Assembly (NCBI GenBank): GCA_029204225.1 | Contig: MU832047.1 | Coordinates: 26,004-90,003 of the forward strand | Length of the DNA: 64,000 bases | Source: Diphasiastrum complanatum | Lineage: Eukaryota > Streptophyta > Lycopodiopsida > Lycopodiales > Lycopodiaceae | Direction: 5' to 3' | Part shown: piece by piece, positions 11,429 to 22,422 of the stretch | Numbering within the stretch: the first letter of the stretch is position 1 | Layout: every line of letters begins with the position of its first letter | The notes under the pieces: model-generated | The model's input: only the letters and a program-made list of their open reading frames with translations | The model's database searches: none | What the model was told of the DNA's origin: nothing | Made by a program: the position numbers and the translations under genes

Positions 11429-11981
11429 GAGATTTCAGTTAGAGGTTGTTTTGTTGATGTTCTGTGATTTCAGTAGGAGTAGATTTAGTTTAGTTCCCTG
11501 ATGTTTTTGTAGATTAGATTAATAATAATCTGCAGTCTGTAACAATAAAGCAAGAACTGAAGCAGTCTGTAGAATGTAGAAAATCGAGTTTCTGACAAAT
11601 CCTATATCCAAGATGAGCTACCATTGTCAATCAAGGACCGACATCAGGTTGTCGTTGTGCCTTTGACAGGCGGGTACAACACCATTATACTACCATTATA
11701 CTACAAAACAGATTCCGTGACTGAGCCATTGCATATAGATTTGTAGCCACGTGAATCCTTGCCAAATTAAATCTTTGTCAGACAGTATCGAGCTAACATT
11801 CAGATAGAGAACAATTGCTAAACATTGTCAAGCGAAAGCTGTGACAGCCGAGTAGATGCCATCCGTAGTAGGAACATTCATGAGAGATCCTACTGCAACA
11901 TGGCTGGTCATTGGTAAGTAGGTTCTGTGAGGCAGAATCACTGCTAGCTGACAAAGAAGATGCCAGCGCAAACAACTATCA
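11429..11981. other. Unassigned stretch before the Copia-C pol end
   Basis: No frame of interest and no homology I recognise. It probably includes decayed Copia-C pol, but no motif supports that before 11982. Confidence 0.4.
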
Positions 11982-12224
11982 ATGGATAATACATCCGTCA
12001 TTTGTTTGATGAAGGATCTAGTGTTTCATTCCAGGACGAAACACATTTCTATCAGATATCATCTGATAAGAGATCTAGTTGAGAAAGACAAGCTGAAGAC
12101 CGAGTTTGTTCCAACGAAGCATATGGTGGCTGATATCTTCACAAAGCCTCTTGACAAGGCAATTTTTGAGAAACAACATGCAAGCTTAGGAATCAGAAAA
12201 ATACCAGGTTTGAGAGGGAGCTGA
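11982..12224 (+). pseudogene. Copia-C RNase H C-terminus
   Basis: The frame of 80 codons begins MDNTSVICLMKDLVFHSRTK and continues with YHLIRDLVEK and VADIFTKPLDK, the standard end of a copia polyprotein (RNase H and tail). The first residues correspond to the CDNxS motif, with Cys replaced. Everything upstream of RNase H is missing. It ends at a TGA that overlaps the LTR start, with a polypurine tract (GAGAGGGAGC, 12212-12221) within its last codons. Confidence 0.8.
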
Positions 12225-13378
12225 AGAAACTAAGAGTTTCTATCTTTCAAAGCCTTAGTATTTTTCCTTAGTTTTTTCCTTTGCTATTTTTTTTTCCTGA
12301 CTGTTGCATTTTGACATTTTTGAATTGTTTCTTCGCATAGTTCACATTTTTGGGTCATGAGAAAAATGCATCACTAAGTCTCAAACACTTAGAAAATAAC
12401 TTTGACCAATTTTCCCGACACTGTCGCATTTTTCGCTTTTTGGAAAAATGCAACTTCCTTGAAAATGCCTTAGAAAACTTTTTAGGCCTACTGTCGAGTT
12501 TTTCGCTTTTTCGCCCTTTGGGAAAAAGCGACACTGTCGCATTTTTTGCCTTAAAAAAAAAGGGGACACTGTCTCCAAATGTCTTAGAAATGTGTTTAGG
12601 CCTATTGTCGGGTTTTTCGCTTTTTCGCCCTTTGGGAAAAAGCGACATTGTCCGATTTTTCGCCTTTCGAGAAAAAGCAACACTGTGCCAAATGCCTTCC
12701 GGATAAAAGTGAAGGTGCCCTTGAAAAAGCGACATTGCCCTTGAAAAGGCGACACTGCCCTTAAAATTGCAAAAGTGTCTTTTGGGATAATGTGAAGGTT
12801 TGCGGCGTGAAGGCAGGGTGTAACGGACATAATGCAGCTAATGCACGGAGGACACCTACGGGAAATTAGAATCAGTTTTGAGTAAGCCTAATGCATTTCT
12901 TTTCATTAGATCTTTTAACATAATTAGTTCCCTGGATTGATCACATAAGAAGGAGATCACAGATACAGACTAATACAGTCACAAACACAGAAGAGATAGC
13001 TCCAGAGTGAGTTTTATAGATTAGCAGTAGCTAGTCATATTATTCGTGAGAGAAAACATTTCTCTTGCACCAATGCGCTGATCTGAAAAATAGATAGCGC
13101 TCAAAAAAATATTGTAAATTCAGCTCTGAATATAGAAGTGGTTTTCTCAATGCTCTGTTCTGTGATATATATGATCCGCAATATTGGAATGCATGTTAGC
13201 AGTAGATATCTTTCTGTTGTTGTTTTACTCAACATTATTTGTTGTTTACAAGTTTAATTTAACAACAGATCGTCAGAAGCGATCTAGGGCTTGGAAGAGA
13301 ATTAGATTGCAGTCAGTAGCAGTAGCTACTCCTGCCAAGTCAAATCTATCAGACCTTCATCCCTGGGAATTTCCATCA
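12222..13378 (+). repeat. Copia-C LTR (1157 bp)
   Basis: It starts TGAAGAAACT right after the polypurine tract and ends CCATCA just before a primer-binding site at 13380. The last ~370 bp is homologous to 25815-26177. Inside is a hairpin-rich tandem block (12426-12697). An LTR with a polypurine tract on one side and a primer site on the other joins two internal regions. The minus-strand frames at 12355-12830 come from the tandem block. Confidence 0.75.
12426..12697. repeat. Hairpin-rich tandem block inside the Copia-C LTR
   Basis: Two ~114-bp units (12467-12580 and 12581-12697) share AGGCCTA, TGTCG and CGCCCTTTGGG. Perfect stem-loops occur at 12426-12451 (GCATTTTTC/GAAAAATGC), 12503-12531 and 12617-12645 (both TCGCTTTTTC/GAAAAAGCGA). 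Similar T-rich hairpins occur in the Copia-B LTR. Confidence 0.8.
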
Positions 13379-13379
13379 G

Positions 13380-13390
13380 TGGTATCAGAG
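13380..13390 (+). other. Copia-C primer-binding site
   Basis: TGGTATCAGAG follows the LTR end CCATCA with one base between. The same arrangement occurs at 26179-26190. About 130 bp of leader-like DNA follows before unrelated sequence. Confidence 0.75.
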
Positions 13391-13525
13391 TGTCTGACGT
13401 TTCAATTTCTCAATTGTTTATCTCTGGTTCTGAGCACTTTCTCAGGACGCTTTGCCACGTAAGAACAACACGACACTTTCAATTTTCTTCTCACCATGAA
13501 CACTATGCAGATTGAAGTAACTACT

Positions 13526-13774
13526 CTACTTGGCCAGCCAGTCCTCGACGACTGCAGGTTTTTTCTCCTTCTTCTCACCCGCAGAAACCTTCGGTTGAAA
13601 ATCGAGATTGGGTGAAGACATCAATTTGACTTGATTCAACAGAATCTCCATTTGCTGATCTCTCATCTGATTATGATTATTCATATCATTGAGCACCATA
13701 CTCAACTGCTGACAAATCACTATATAAGATGACGCACCTGGATTCGTAGCTTGATTTGAAGTTTCTTCGGCCAT
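13526..13774 (-). pseudogene. Gypsy-type gag N-terminus, truncated
   Basis: The frame starts MAEETSNQATNPGASS (the ATG at 13774 is preferred to the upstream 13819) and shows a Gln/Met/Asn-rich helix, a Lys-rich patch and VVEDWLAK before the stop. This resembles the unstructured N-terminus and first conserved DWL of Ty3/gypsy gag proteins. The rest of gag is absent, cut at the junction with the Copia-C leader. Family assignment is by motif resemblance only. Confidence 0.4.
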
Positions 13775-14239
13775 CTCGATATATCTATCCTGGAAATTAC
13801 TAAATTTAATTAATATCACATTAACTCATAGTGAAGTACAGTTGACCAAAATCGATTGAAATTGACTCCAGCATAGTCAAATCACTATTTTTAGTCAATT
13901 TCGGGGAACTAGCTATGGTGGCCTAGTTTTGTGGAGTAAAACCACGGATTTTTCTCTACAGTTGACGAAATTGGGCACTGTAAAGTGCTACTTAGTTTGA
14001 TTCCACATAGGCCAAGCTAATCCCAGAAGGGTGGAGCCAGCCATGAAGCACAAAAGAAGAAATTAATCTCTCTCTTAAGCTATGGTAATAATGACTAGCT
14101 AGGGTTTACAGAGGGGAAGTGTTGGATCTTTCCGCACACAACAGTTCTTTTTTATCTGTAAATTGCTAGTGGTGAGTGCCCAAGCATGATGGAACTGAGA
14201 CTATGGTCGTGGACAACCATGGAAAAATAGAGGCACAAA
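13775..14239. other. Non-coding stretch, possible element leader
   Basis: No frame or family match. The motif family GTCAATTTCGGGG / GTTGACGAAATTGGG repeats loosely. It could be leader or LTR of the gypsy gag scrap, but no primer site was found. Confidence 0.3.
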
Positions 14240-14245
14240 TGGCAG

Positions 14246-14335
14246 TTAGATGAGAAAACCATACTCATGGGCTAGGGTTTCTAGCATGAAATTGATGGAT
14301 CTTCCATTGTCGAAGACCATTCCTTGAGTTGTCAA
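14246..14335 (-). pseudogene. Possible retropepsin scrap
   Basis: The minus strand reads GMVFDNGRSINFMLETLA, which resembles the gypsy protease pattern VDxGSSINFM with the active-site D-S/T-G turned into D-N-G. Only this short motif supports the call. Its order relative to the gag scrap at 13.5 kb (protease upstream of gag on the minus strand) shows they are not one intact element. Confidence 0.3.
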
Positions 14336-14449
14336 TGCATGATGGAGGTGCCCTGGTTTGTGCAATATGTTATTCAGTGGCCGCAACCAACAAGAGAGGA
14401 AATTCGGTGGAAGCAGGGCGGCCTTGGGAAAGCCATCCATAGCTTGCAA

Positions 14450-15097
14450 AAAGAGAGCAAGAAAAAAACATTGAAGGAGGAGCTCGAGGCAGCTCGCACG
14501 TGCCCAACCGAAGGAGGTTGTAGCATTTCAAAGGGGTCTGTGCATCTAAGTGCGTGGTTAGCACATAATATGAAAATCATTGGATCGGGCCCTATGGAGA
14601 TCGATGGCTGAGATTGATTTCTCGGGGAGAAGTCTCGGCCACAGGATTGAAGTCAGCCATTGGATTGGGCTTGAAGTGGACCTGAAGGTCATAGAAGTGC
14701 AAGGTGCACTTCCTTTTCATTAAAAATTTTCAGTTCAAATTGGCATTTCTTTATCAAGAAACTTTATTACGAAGTTTCAGTTCAAATTTGCAAGTCATTT
14801 TTGAATGGGCCTAACTAAGGCTAGAAGGCACCTTTTATGGCCATCCTTGGGCCAAAATGACCCCTGAAACTGGCTGTTTAGAGTCAGCAAATATAACAAC
14901 GTCACCAAGCAAGGAGAAATGTGTTTCAGAGGGTTTTCATCACCATTCCACTTTTGGTTGGTTAGACTTGTTACAGGGTGGTACAATGAGGCATTATCGC
15001 TTCAGAATCATTATTACTTACTTCTAACAAGGTAACAAAGTGTTTGAAAGCGGTAAATGTAGCGTGGAGGTGAATGATAGCGGATTTCTGTAGAAAG
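14450..15097. other. No recognisable gene
   Basis: Overlapping short frames on both strands show no family signature. No repeats or element boundaries are evident. Confidence 0.4.
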
Positions 15098-16492
15098 CTA
15101 GTTTCGACAACAAAAGTGCAGTTTGGCGGTGTGACTACTCATCATTGGTGACAATTTTGAGAGCGCAATTTTGACAACTTTGATGGAGAAATGGGAGGTG
15201 TGGGAGAAACATGAGTGGAAATAGGGATGGAGACAGTTTGTCCAAATGAGAGAATGGGTGGAACAGAGGGGAACTGGAGGGTGGTGTGGAGTACGGAAGG
15301 TGAAGATGGGGTTTGAAGTGGTCTGGCGTAGCGGTGAAAAATTGATAACCTGCATCCACGCCATAGTGTCTGGAGACAACTGGGAATTAACAAGATTGAA
15401 CTGGAGAGGGAGAGAAGTGGGAACAGGAGTAATGGAAAATGCGATAGTAATGGAAGGGGTGGTGGAAGATGGAACAGAGAGAGAAGTAGTATCGATGTAG
15501 GAGATGGGTATGGAAACAGAAGCAGCAATTGTGGGTGGAACAAAATGAAGAGGAGCGACAACAGAAACGGGAGGAGGAGGTTGTACAGAAGAGAAAGTGG
15601 TGGTGGTAGATATTGGAGCTATTATTGGTGTGGTGATGGTGGTGCGACGTCTGGTGGTAGGTGGAGATGAGGAGGAAGGGACACTGCAACACATTCTTTT
15701 GCTGGCCATCGTGTCAGTAACTGCAGGTTGAGCATATGTGGAAGCAGAAGATGGAGGATAGAGGTTAGTATGTGACACGATGGATAATAGAATACTGGAA
15801 CGGCAGAAACTGCGCACTTTCGTCTCGAGCACAAACAAAGTTACACAATAGGGGGCCTGCTGCGATATGCTCACATGTGTTGGGTTTGATGGAGTGGATG
15901 AGGAAGGCATGCCAGTCGTATAGCACAACCGTGGGGCCAGGGAATCCCAGGAAGGACTCCATAATCTGACTCAGTAGCGTGGACTGGATTCTGTCCTTGT
16001 GAAATGTTGAAAGAACCAGAAAGTTGTTCAACAGATGCACAGCCGTCTGAATGACTGGTTCTGTGATAGCCTCTATCAGGTACTCGTTGTTAGTTTGGGT
16101 TGGAATTTCTGGTGCAGTCTGGACGACGAAAGGTTTTATCAGAGCTTTTGCCTGACAATGAGAGATAGGCTGGCGGTCACCGGACATAATGCCGACAGTG
16201 ACCATCGAGTCCGCGTTAATCTGTACCTTGTACATGTGGTACCCTGGTACAAAAAGTGAAAACGTGACTTCGACGCGTCCCAGGTGGTGTAAATGTGAAG
16301 GGCGAGGCCCATGTTAATGTCAGAGCTAAAAAGCGTCGGGTAAAGGCCCATTGCTTCAAGAAGTGAGCCCGCAGTCTGGAGCCATGGTTTAATCAGGGCT
16401 TCAGAAGGCAAGGGCCAAATCTGGGTGGCTAATGATTTTTCTCTCTGGATAACCTGCTTGGTGCCAGAGTCGTCAGAAGATGAGGAGGACAT
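15098..16492 (-). pseudogene. Unrecognised broken coding region
   Basis: Three minus-strand frames follow each other in different phases. The first (16492 to about 16268) starts MSSSSSDDSGTKQVIQ and contains EALIKPWLQTAGSLLEAMG. The second (about 16262-15765) contains YKVQINADSMVTVGIMSGD and FLGFPGPTVVLYDWHAFLI. The third (about 15880-15098) is Pro/Ser/Thr-rich. ALIKP occurs in both the first and second frames, hinting at an internal repeat. The first two frames have balanced composition and look like a folded protein; the third looks like a linker. I recognise no family. Single-base frameshifts near 16265 and 15800, or short introns, would explain the breaks. A TATA-like box lies 250 bp upstream. 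Confidence 0.45.
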
Positions 16493-16742
16493 GTTAGCAG
16501 TGATAGTTAAAGTGCGAAAAAGTAAAAAAAACGGTGGAAAAGATAAAAAGTGATGGAAACGAGAAAAATAGTGGATAACAAGAGTTGGATGGCAGTAATA
16601 GTAGTTATGAGCGCAGATTTGGATTTATAGTATGCATATGATGGCTTGTATGAAGTTTGGTTGTATTTGGAAAACTTGAAAAATTCGGTCAAAATTTGAA
16701 CATAGCTTCGCTAGGAAAGGTGACAAATGACTCGAATTCAGC

Positions 16743-16751
16743 CCTTATATA
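16743..16751 (-). promoter_or_regulatory. Candidate TATA box for the 15.1-16.5 kb region
   Basis: The minus strand reads CTATATAAGGGC here, about 250 bp upstream of the ATG at 16492. Spacing suits a plant promoter with a 5' leader of roughly 220 bases, but the box could equally belong to an unmapped LTR. Confidence 0.35.
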
Positions 16752-16854
16752 GCGGAATTTAGAGTGCGTATTAGGTGAAATCCACTTTCCCTTGCTCAGT
16801 TCTTCCCAAATTTTGGCAAGGACCTTCTTCACAATATTCTAAGACCTCAGAGAA

Positions 16855-16940
16855 GTCTGCGAGAGTTCAGAAGGTGATTTGACTGCCTTGCGAAGGTTCT
16901 GCGAGGCTTCAGACAGTTTGCGAGGGTTCAATCCTCGTAG
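16855..16940. repeat. Short degenerate direct repeats
   Basis: The motif TGCGA(G/A)GGTTC and variants recur four times in about 80 bp. A related copy (CCGCGAAGGTTCTGAAG) lies at about 23367, on the other side of the Copia-A2 insertion. Confidence 0.5.
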
Positions 16941-17006
16941 GGACTGAATGCTCACACAACTTGCTCCTGTGGTTGGATTTTCAAGATCATATCTGATAAA
17001 TTTTAC

Positions 17007-17854
17007 TGTTTTTAGGACAATAATGATTGTACTTTACAATCATAGAGAGTTATTGGTTGCTTAATCAATGAATCTATCAAGTTCTACACATTAGATTTTG
17101 ATCTAGATTCACTACACTTGGATTTAAGCAAGAGCAATGGATCAACACATCATTTTTTAGTGAGAGCGGCTTCACACGTGTGGAGTAATGTCCACTGTAC
17201 GACCTGCACCTGAAACAACAAGTACAATGATACTAGATAGCAATCATGCATAAAAATCACAAGACAAATGACTAGAAATCTCACAAAAGTGTAGAGTGCA
17301 AAAGTCTCATCAATCTTCTTAGCAAAATGATGATCCTTTTATGGATCAAGTACATCCATGAGTCTGGTACAGTCCAGCAGGCCTTCACACGTGTGAAGAG
17401 TGCCACATCACTCAGATCTATCCATTTTATCCATCCTTGATCCTTATCCAATAGTTGACCTTCTAGAATATGACTAAATTCCAAAAAGCTAGTCTCCTAG
17501 AATATAGGAATATCCCCTAAAAATAGGATTTGCGGAAAATGGTCAACTCTTATCTTCTAGTACTCTATACACACGTGTGAACATCCACTTGCCATGTGGG
17601 AGCATTTACTCATGCACATGCAAGGAAAAGCTAATTTGTAGGTGACTAGTCAACTTGACTAAAAACTAGTCATTTCATGTTCACACTAACTAGAATGATA
17701 CAAAATCAATTTGGATATATACAAACATGAAAATTACTTCCTTTCACACGTGGGAACAGGCTCCACACGTGTGAAATCATATCATCAACATATTCTAATG
17801 TTTGATCAATATTTACATGAACCAATGTCAAGTGAGAAGTGACAATTTTCAACA
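17007..17854 (-). repeat. Copia-A2 3' LTR (848 bp)
   Basis: Minus strand starts TGTTGAAAATTGTCAC next to the polypurine tract and ends CCTAAAAACA. It holds five CACGTG-centred palindromes or near-palindromes (17171, 17383-17398, 17568, 17742, 17763). The 67-codon frame at 17281-17484 is repeated in the other LTR and is not a gene. Confidence 0.95.
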
Positions 17855-17865
17855 CTCCTCCTCAC
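17855..17865 (-). other. Copia-A2 polypurine tract
   Basis: GTGAGGAGGAG on the minus strand immediately precedes the LTR start TGTTGAAAATTG. The pol stop codon region at 17868 lies right beside it. Confidence 0.85.
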
Positions 17866-17867
17866 TT

Positions 17868-19131
17868 CTAACTTGGCAAATCTAGTGTACATCTATCTAC
17901 AATTCCAAGAGCATATCTTAACTTAAAAAATGGATCTTTGGACAATGGTTTGGTTAAAATATCAGCTATGCATTCGGATGATGGTACATGATGTAGTTGC
18001 ACTTCCTTGGATTGTACCTTCTCCCTCACAAAGTGGTGAGCTATCTCAATATGCTTTGTTCTAGCATGGAAGATAGGATTTGAAGCAATTTGTTGAGAAG
18101 CTTGATTGTCACAAAATATGTAAGGGATCTCCTCGGCCTCTAGCACATGTAGTTCCATCAAGAGTCTTCTTAGCCATAGGAGCTCTTTGGTTGTTGAAGT
18201 CAATGCCTTGTACTCGGCTTCACAAGAAGATAGTGAGATTGTATCTTGCTTTTTGGAATGCCAAGATATCACTCCTCCACAAAGAAATGTTGCAAATGCA
18301 CTAATGGACTTCCTATCCATCTTGTCTCCTGCAAAATCTGAATCCGAGTAGGCTCTCAAGTGCAAGTTAGATCCTTCATAAAGTATGCCAAAAAATCTAG
18401 TACTAGAAACATATCTAAGTACTCTCTTGGCACTTTTCCAATGATGAACTAAAGGAGCTTGCATACTTTGACTCAACTTGCTTACACAAAAACTTAAGTC
18501 AGGTCTAGTGATAATTAAATAGATTAGAGAGCCTATAAGCTTCCTAAAGAGAGTGATGTCCTCAAAGGATGCTTCATCACCTTCATTAGTTGCTTTCACA
18601 ACATGCTCCAAAGGGGTGTCAATCCCCTTACAATCTTTCATACCAAATCTTTCAAGAATGGAAGTAGCATACTTAGATTGACTTATGAAAGTACAATTGC
18701 TACTTCTAGACACTTCTATCCCAAGTATAAACTTTAGGAAGCCTAGATCTACCATCTTGAACTCACTAGATAAGTCAACTTTTACTTTGCCTATGCCATC
18801 ATCATCATTTTCTGTCATAATGATGTCATTAACATAAAGAACCAAAATGATGATCTTTCCTTCATTACATTTGAAAATGAAGAAGGTTCATAAGCACTTA
18901 GTACAAAGCCAAGGGAATAGAGAAAATCATGCAACCTAGAGTACCAAGCTCTAGGTGCTTGCTTCAAGCCATAAAGGCTCTTCCTTAAGTAGCACACCTT
19001 TTGCTCCTCACCAACATTGATGAAGCCCTCGGGTTGCATCATGTAGATTTCCTCATCTAAGAAGCCATTCAAGAAGGCATTTGTCACATCCATTTGGTAG
19101 AGATCCCATTTGAACAAAGTAGCAATGCAAT
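17868..19131 (-). pseudogene. Copia-A2 RT and RNase H
   Basis: RT continues from the 19.1-19.8 kb frame after a frameshift at about 19131: QMDVTNAFLNG, YGLKQAPRAWY, then another frameshift near 18845. The long frame 17868-18845 reads LYVNDIIMTE where YVDD is expected, so one of the paired catalytic Asp residues is Asn (18825-18836). RNase H motifs follow (ITRPDLSFCVSKLSQ, AYSDSDFAGD, SLSSCEAEYKAL, FHARTKHIEI, ADILTKPL). This protein cannot polymerise DNA as encoded. Confidence 0.9.
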
Positions 19132-19807
19132 GATTAATCTAATAGTTACAAGCTTAGCTACAGGTGCAAATGTTTCTTCATAATCCAATCCTTTAATTTG
19201 AAGAAATCCCTTAGCAACAAGCCTAGCTTTGTATTTACTAATAGATCCATCTTGATTGTACTTAATTCTATAAATCCACTTACATGCAAGTGGTTTCTTT
19301 CCTCTTGGAAGATTTACAAGATTCCAAGTATGATTCTCTTCTAATGCATCATACTCTACTTGCATTGCATCTCTCCAAACTTTAGATTTACATGCTTCTT
19401 CAAAAGATGATGGTTCTTCAATCAATGTAGCTAAAAAAGAGTAAGAGGTAGAAGATGTAGAGCCTTCCTTTTGCTTTCCCTTGTCCACATAGGTAAGCCT
19501 TGAGGGCTCGGCCTTGCTCCTTGATGATCTTCTTGGCCCCTTTTGACTCGGATCCAAATCTCCATCCTCGGGTTTGTCATGATCCTCCTCGGGTTTGTCA
19601 AGATCCTCCTCAGATTTGTCAAGATCTTCAATGCACAATGGGTTAGATCCATTTGACAAGCTCTTAGCAAATTGTGACTCATCAAAAAGTACATCCTTGC
19701 TTACCTTTACTTTCTTGGATGTAGGATCATATATCCTATATCCCTTGCTATTTTCTCCATAGCCAACAAAGATTCCTTTGAAGGAGGTAGCATCTTCTTT
19801 CCTTCTA
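19084..19807 (-). pseudogene. Copia-A2 integrase hinge and RT N-terminus
   Basis: The frame continues directly from the integrase frame after an in-frame TAG at 19808-19810. It contains the GYGENSKGYRIYDP hinge, a Glu/Asp/Lys/Pro linker with EDLDKPEED repeats, then the RT entry motifs (ACKWIYRIKYNQDGSISKYK, ARLVAKGFLQIKGLDYEETF). It is lost to a frameshift at about 19131, where RT resumes in another frame. Confidence 0.85.
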
Positions 19808-19809
19808 GT

Positions 19810-21120
19810 CTACAAAGGAATGTGTACATAACAAGTACATCCAAAGATCTTAAAATCTTTTACATTGGGTTTCTTATCAAACAAGGCTTGATAAGGTGAG
19901 ATCCCATCTATAGCACTACTAGGAAGTCTATTACACAAATAATTAGCACATGTTATGGCTTCTCCCCAAAATGAGATGGGAAGTGATGCATCAAGCCTCA
20001 AGGACTTTGCACATTCACATAGACTCCTATTTTTCCTCTCGGCCACCCCATTTTGTTGAGGGGTGTAGGAACAAGTGTATTGTAACTTAATACCATTGAT
20101 CTCACAAAAGTCTTTCATTTTATTGGAGGTGTACTCTCCTCCATTATCACATCTTAGTGCTTTGATAGAAGTACTAAGTTGTTTCTCTACTAGAGACTTG
20201 AACTTAATGAAAACTTCATAAACAAGACTTTTCTTTGATAGTAACTCAATCCATGTGAATCTAGTACAATCATCTATAAAAGTTACATACATCAAGGCAC
20301 TTCCATTACTTGCATGTGAAAAACTATGTACATCAGAATGTATGAGATCCAAGGGAGAGAGAGATCTTGATGAAGATTTCTTGTAAGAAGATTTGTGTGA
20401 CTTTGCAAGGCCACATGCCTCACACATTTTTCCACACTTCTTGAAAGTTCTTGGTAGGCCGAGAGCTAGTTCCTTGCTTGCCATTGACTCCATAGATTGA
20501 AGATTAGGATGGCCTAATCTCTTATGCCAAAGCTCCACTTGAGTTAGCTCCTCCCTAGCCAAGTTCACACTTTCACTTGCAACATTAGCATCCAACTTGA
20601 AAAGTCTACCTTGCTTAATGCCACTAGCTATGCACTTATCATTTTTCAAGATGGAACAAACTCCATTCTTGAAATGTACATCTAGTCCATTGTCCATTAA
20701 TTGTCCTACACTAAGCAAGTTTCTTGAAATGGTAGGAACATACAAAACATTATCTAGATCTATCCTCTTAGATGTGCCTAAACAAAGAGGTATAGATCCT
20801 ATGCCATTTATCTTGCATGCTTGATCACTAGCAGTGTATATTGACTTCTTAGAGTCATTACAAGATAGAAGAGTAGAAAAATAATGCTTGTTAAAGGACA
20901 TGTGGGAACTAGCCCCACTATCTACCCACCATGTGTCTTGACTTGAAGTTGGTGTAGATGCAACCATTAAGGATGTGTTGAATCCATCCTCATATTCTTC
21001 CTCTTGAGCAATGTTCCCTTGATCTCCTTTGGCTTGTTGATTCTTCTTCAAGTAGCATTCTGAGGCAAAGTGTCCTTTCTTTCCACAAAAGAAACACTTT
21101 AGTTTCTCCTTGTTCTTCAC
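19810..21120 (-). pseudogene. Copia-A2 zinc knuckle, protease, integrase
   Basis: The open frame of 436 codons begins inside gag because a one-base shift separates it from the upstream gag frame. It contains an intact CCHC knuckle (CFFCGKKGHFASEC), protease WWVDSGASSHM, GAG-pre-integrase LWHKRLGHPN, and an integrase core with all three acidic residues (IHSDVHSF, LRCDNGGEY, NGVAERKN). It ends at a TAG after CYVHIPL. The catalytic residues of protease and integrase are preserved, unlike those of RT. Confidence 0.9.
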
Positions 21121-21844
21121 TTTGCCTTTGGAGGTAGATCCTTAATCTTCATCTCGGCCTCCTTGCCTTGATTTTTCTTGAATGGATTTTGCTTTTTTTT
21201 GCCTTTAGATGTAAAGTTAGCTTTCTCCTCTCCTCCATTAAGTGACATGCTATCCATTCTTGTCTTGAGGTGTAGAAGCCTACTCTCCTCGGCCACAAGA
21301 ACATTTTGCAACTTTTCAATGGATGGAAGAGAGTCTTGAATGACAAATGATTGGACTAAGTTGGTAAACTCATCACTTAGACCATTCAAAATGATTTGTA
21401 CTAGTTCTTGATCTTGGATCTTCTCTCCTATTGCACTTAATTCCTTGTTAAGAGATTTGATCCTAAGAACATACTCTTGTCCACTCTCTCCACTTCCTTT
21501 CATGCTTTGGAAAACTTGATTTCCTAGCATGAGGATTCTTGAAGTATTGTTGGATTCATAAATGCTCTTTAATGAATCCCAAGCCTCTTTGGATGAGGTA
21601 CAAGAAGACACCTCTTTCAAGAGGTCATTGCATACATTTAACTTTATGCAATGTAGAGCTAATCTTGCTCTCTTCTTGTATTTGGCTTGTTCTTGAGGAG
21701 TTTGAGGCTCTTCCTGTACTCCTTGAACTATGTCATATAGATCATGGATCACTAGGAGTATTCCATTCTCACTTTCCAAATGGAATAATTTGTGGAAGTG
21801 AGTCTCTCACTTGATTCCATCAAATATCCACCCATGGATGACAT
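21117..21844 (-). pseudogene. Copia-A2 gag (UBN2), frameshifted near its start
   Basis: The likely start is the ATG at 21844 (MSSMGGYLMESSERLTS), followed by NYSIWKVRME and then a TAG. The main gag continues in another frame from about 21779 (ILLVIHDLYDIVQGVQEEPQ). The rest follows UBN2 order (CTSSKEAWDSLKSIYES, MLGNQVFQSMKG, LVQIILNGLSDEF). A second shift at 21117 separates gag from the zinc knuckle. Copia normally uses one continuous frame, so both are lesions. Confidence 0.85.
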
Positions 21845-22422
21845 TTTAGAATGAATGCTCTTTTAAAAATCACAAAGATTTTTGAATTTTAAAAGATCTA
21901 TGAAAAGGCCAAGCTTTCTAGAATGCCTATAGGCTTGTCTCTATCAAACTAGCACACAAGCTTGAATGATACTCAAAGATCTTACCAAAAATTTCTAGCT
22001 TTCACTCTCACAAAAAAAATTCCTTTACACTTTTCTTAGAGATTTCACTTCAACTAAGGATTTGAACAAATCAGTCTCTTAAGATCTGATCTTAGACTCT
22101 AAAAAGAAATGCTTCAATGATCCAAAACACTATTTGGTCATAGGCATTAGTTAGAATGAATCTAGATCAATACTATGCTTCAAAGGGCACCAAAAATGAA
22201 CTAGTATTGTGATTTTGGGACCAACAAACACAAAGTAACTTGAATTGAAAGTTGCTATACGGTTTCACACGTGTGAAAAGTACATACACAGCCTCCAAGT
22301 CGTCTTTATCCAAATGATTACAAGCTATCACTCTAGAAGAACTTGCCCTCACTAGTATTGGCCAAAAAACAAATTTTGCCAATGATCTTTACAAGATTTA
22401 TGATTCAATGATCACTCTCTTA

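Noticed and set aside
12355-12830. 126- and 149-codon minus-strand frames with repeated FFPKGEKAKN-like peptides
   Set aside because: They arise from the tandem hairpin block of the Copia-C LTR.
15246-15500. Plus-strand frame MREWVEQRGTGG
   Set aside because: Antisense of a Pro/Ser/Thr-rich minus-strand stretch; purine-rich composition keeps it open.
16917-16940. tRNA or SINE-like B box GGTTCAATCC with a short stem
   Set aside because: No A box at the proper distance and no tRNA fold; part of a degenerate short repeat.
17281-17484. Identical 67-codon frames at 17281-17484 and 22714-22917 as a conserved small protein
   Set aside because: They are the same position in the two LTRs of one element, so their identity reflects LTR duplication, not selection.
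21117-21120. Programmed frameshift between gag and pol in Copia-A2
   Set aside because: Copia elements of this type use one frame; other copies here and the many other lesions argue for simple decay.
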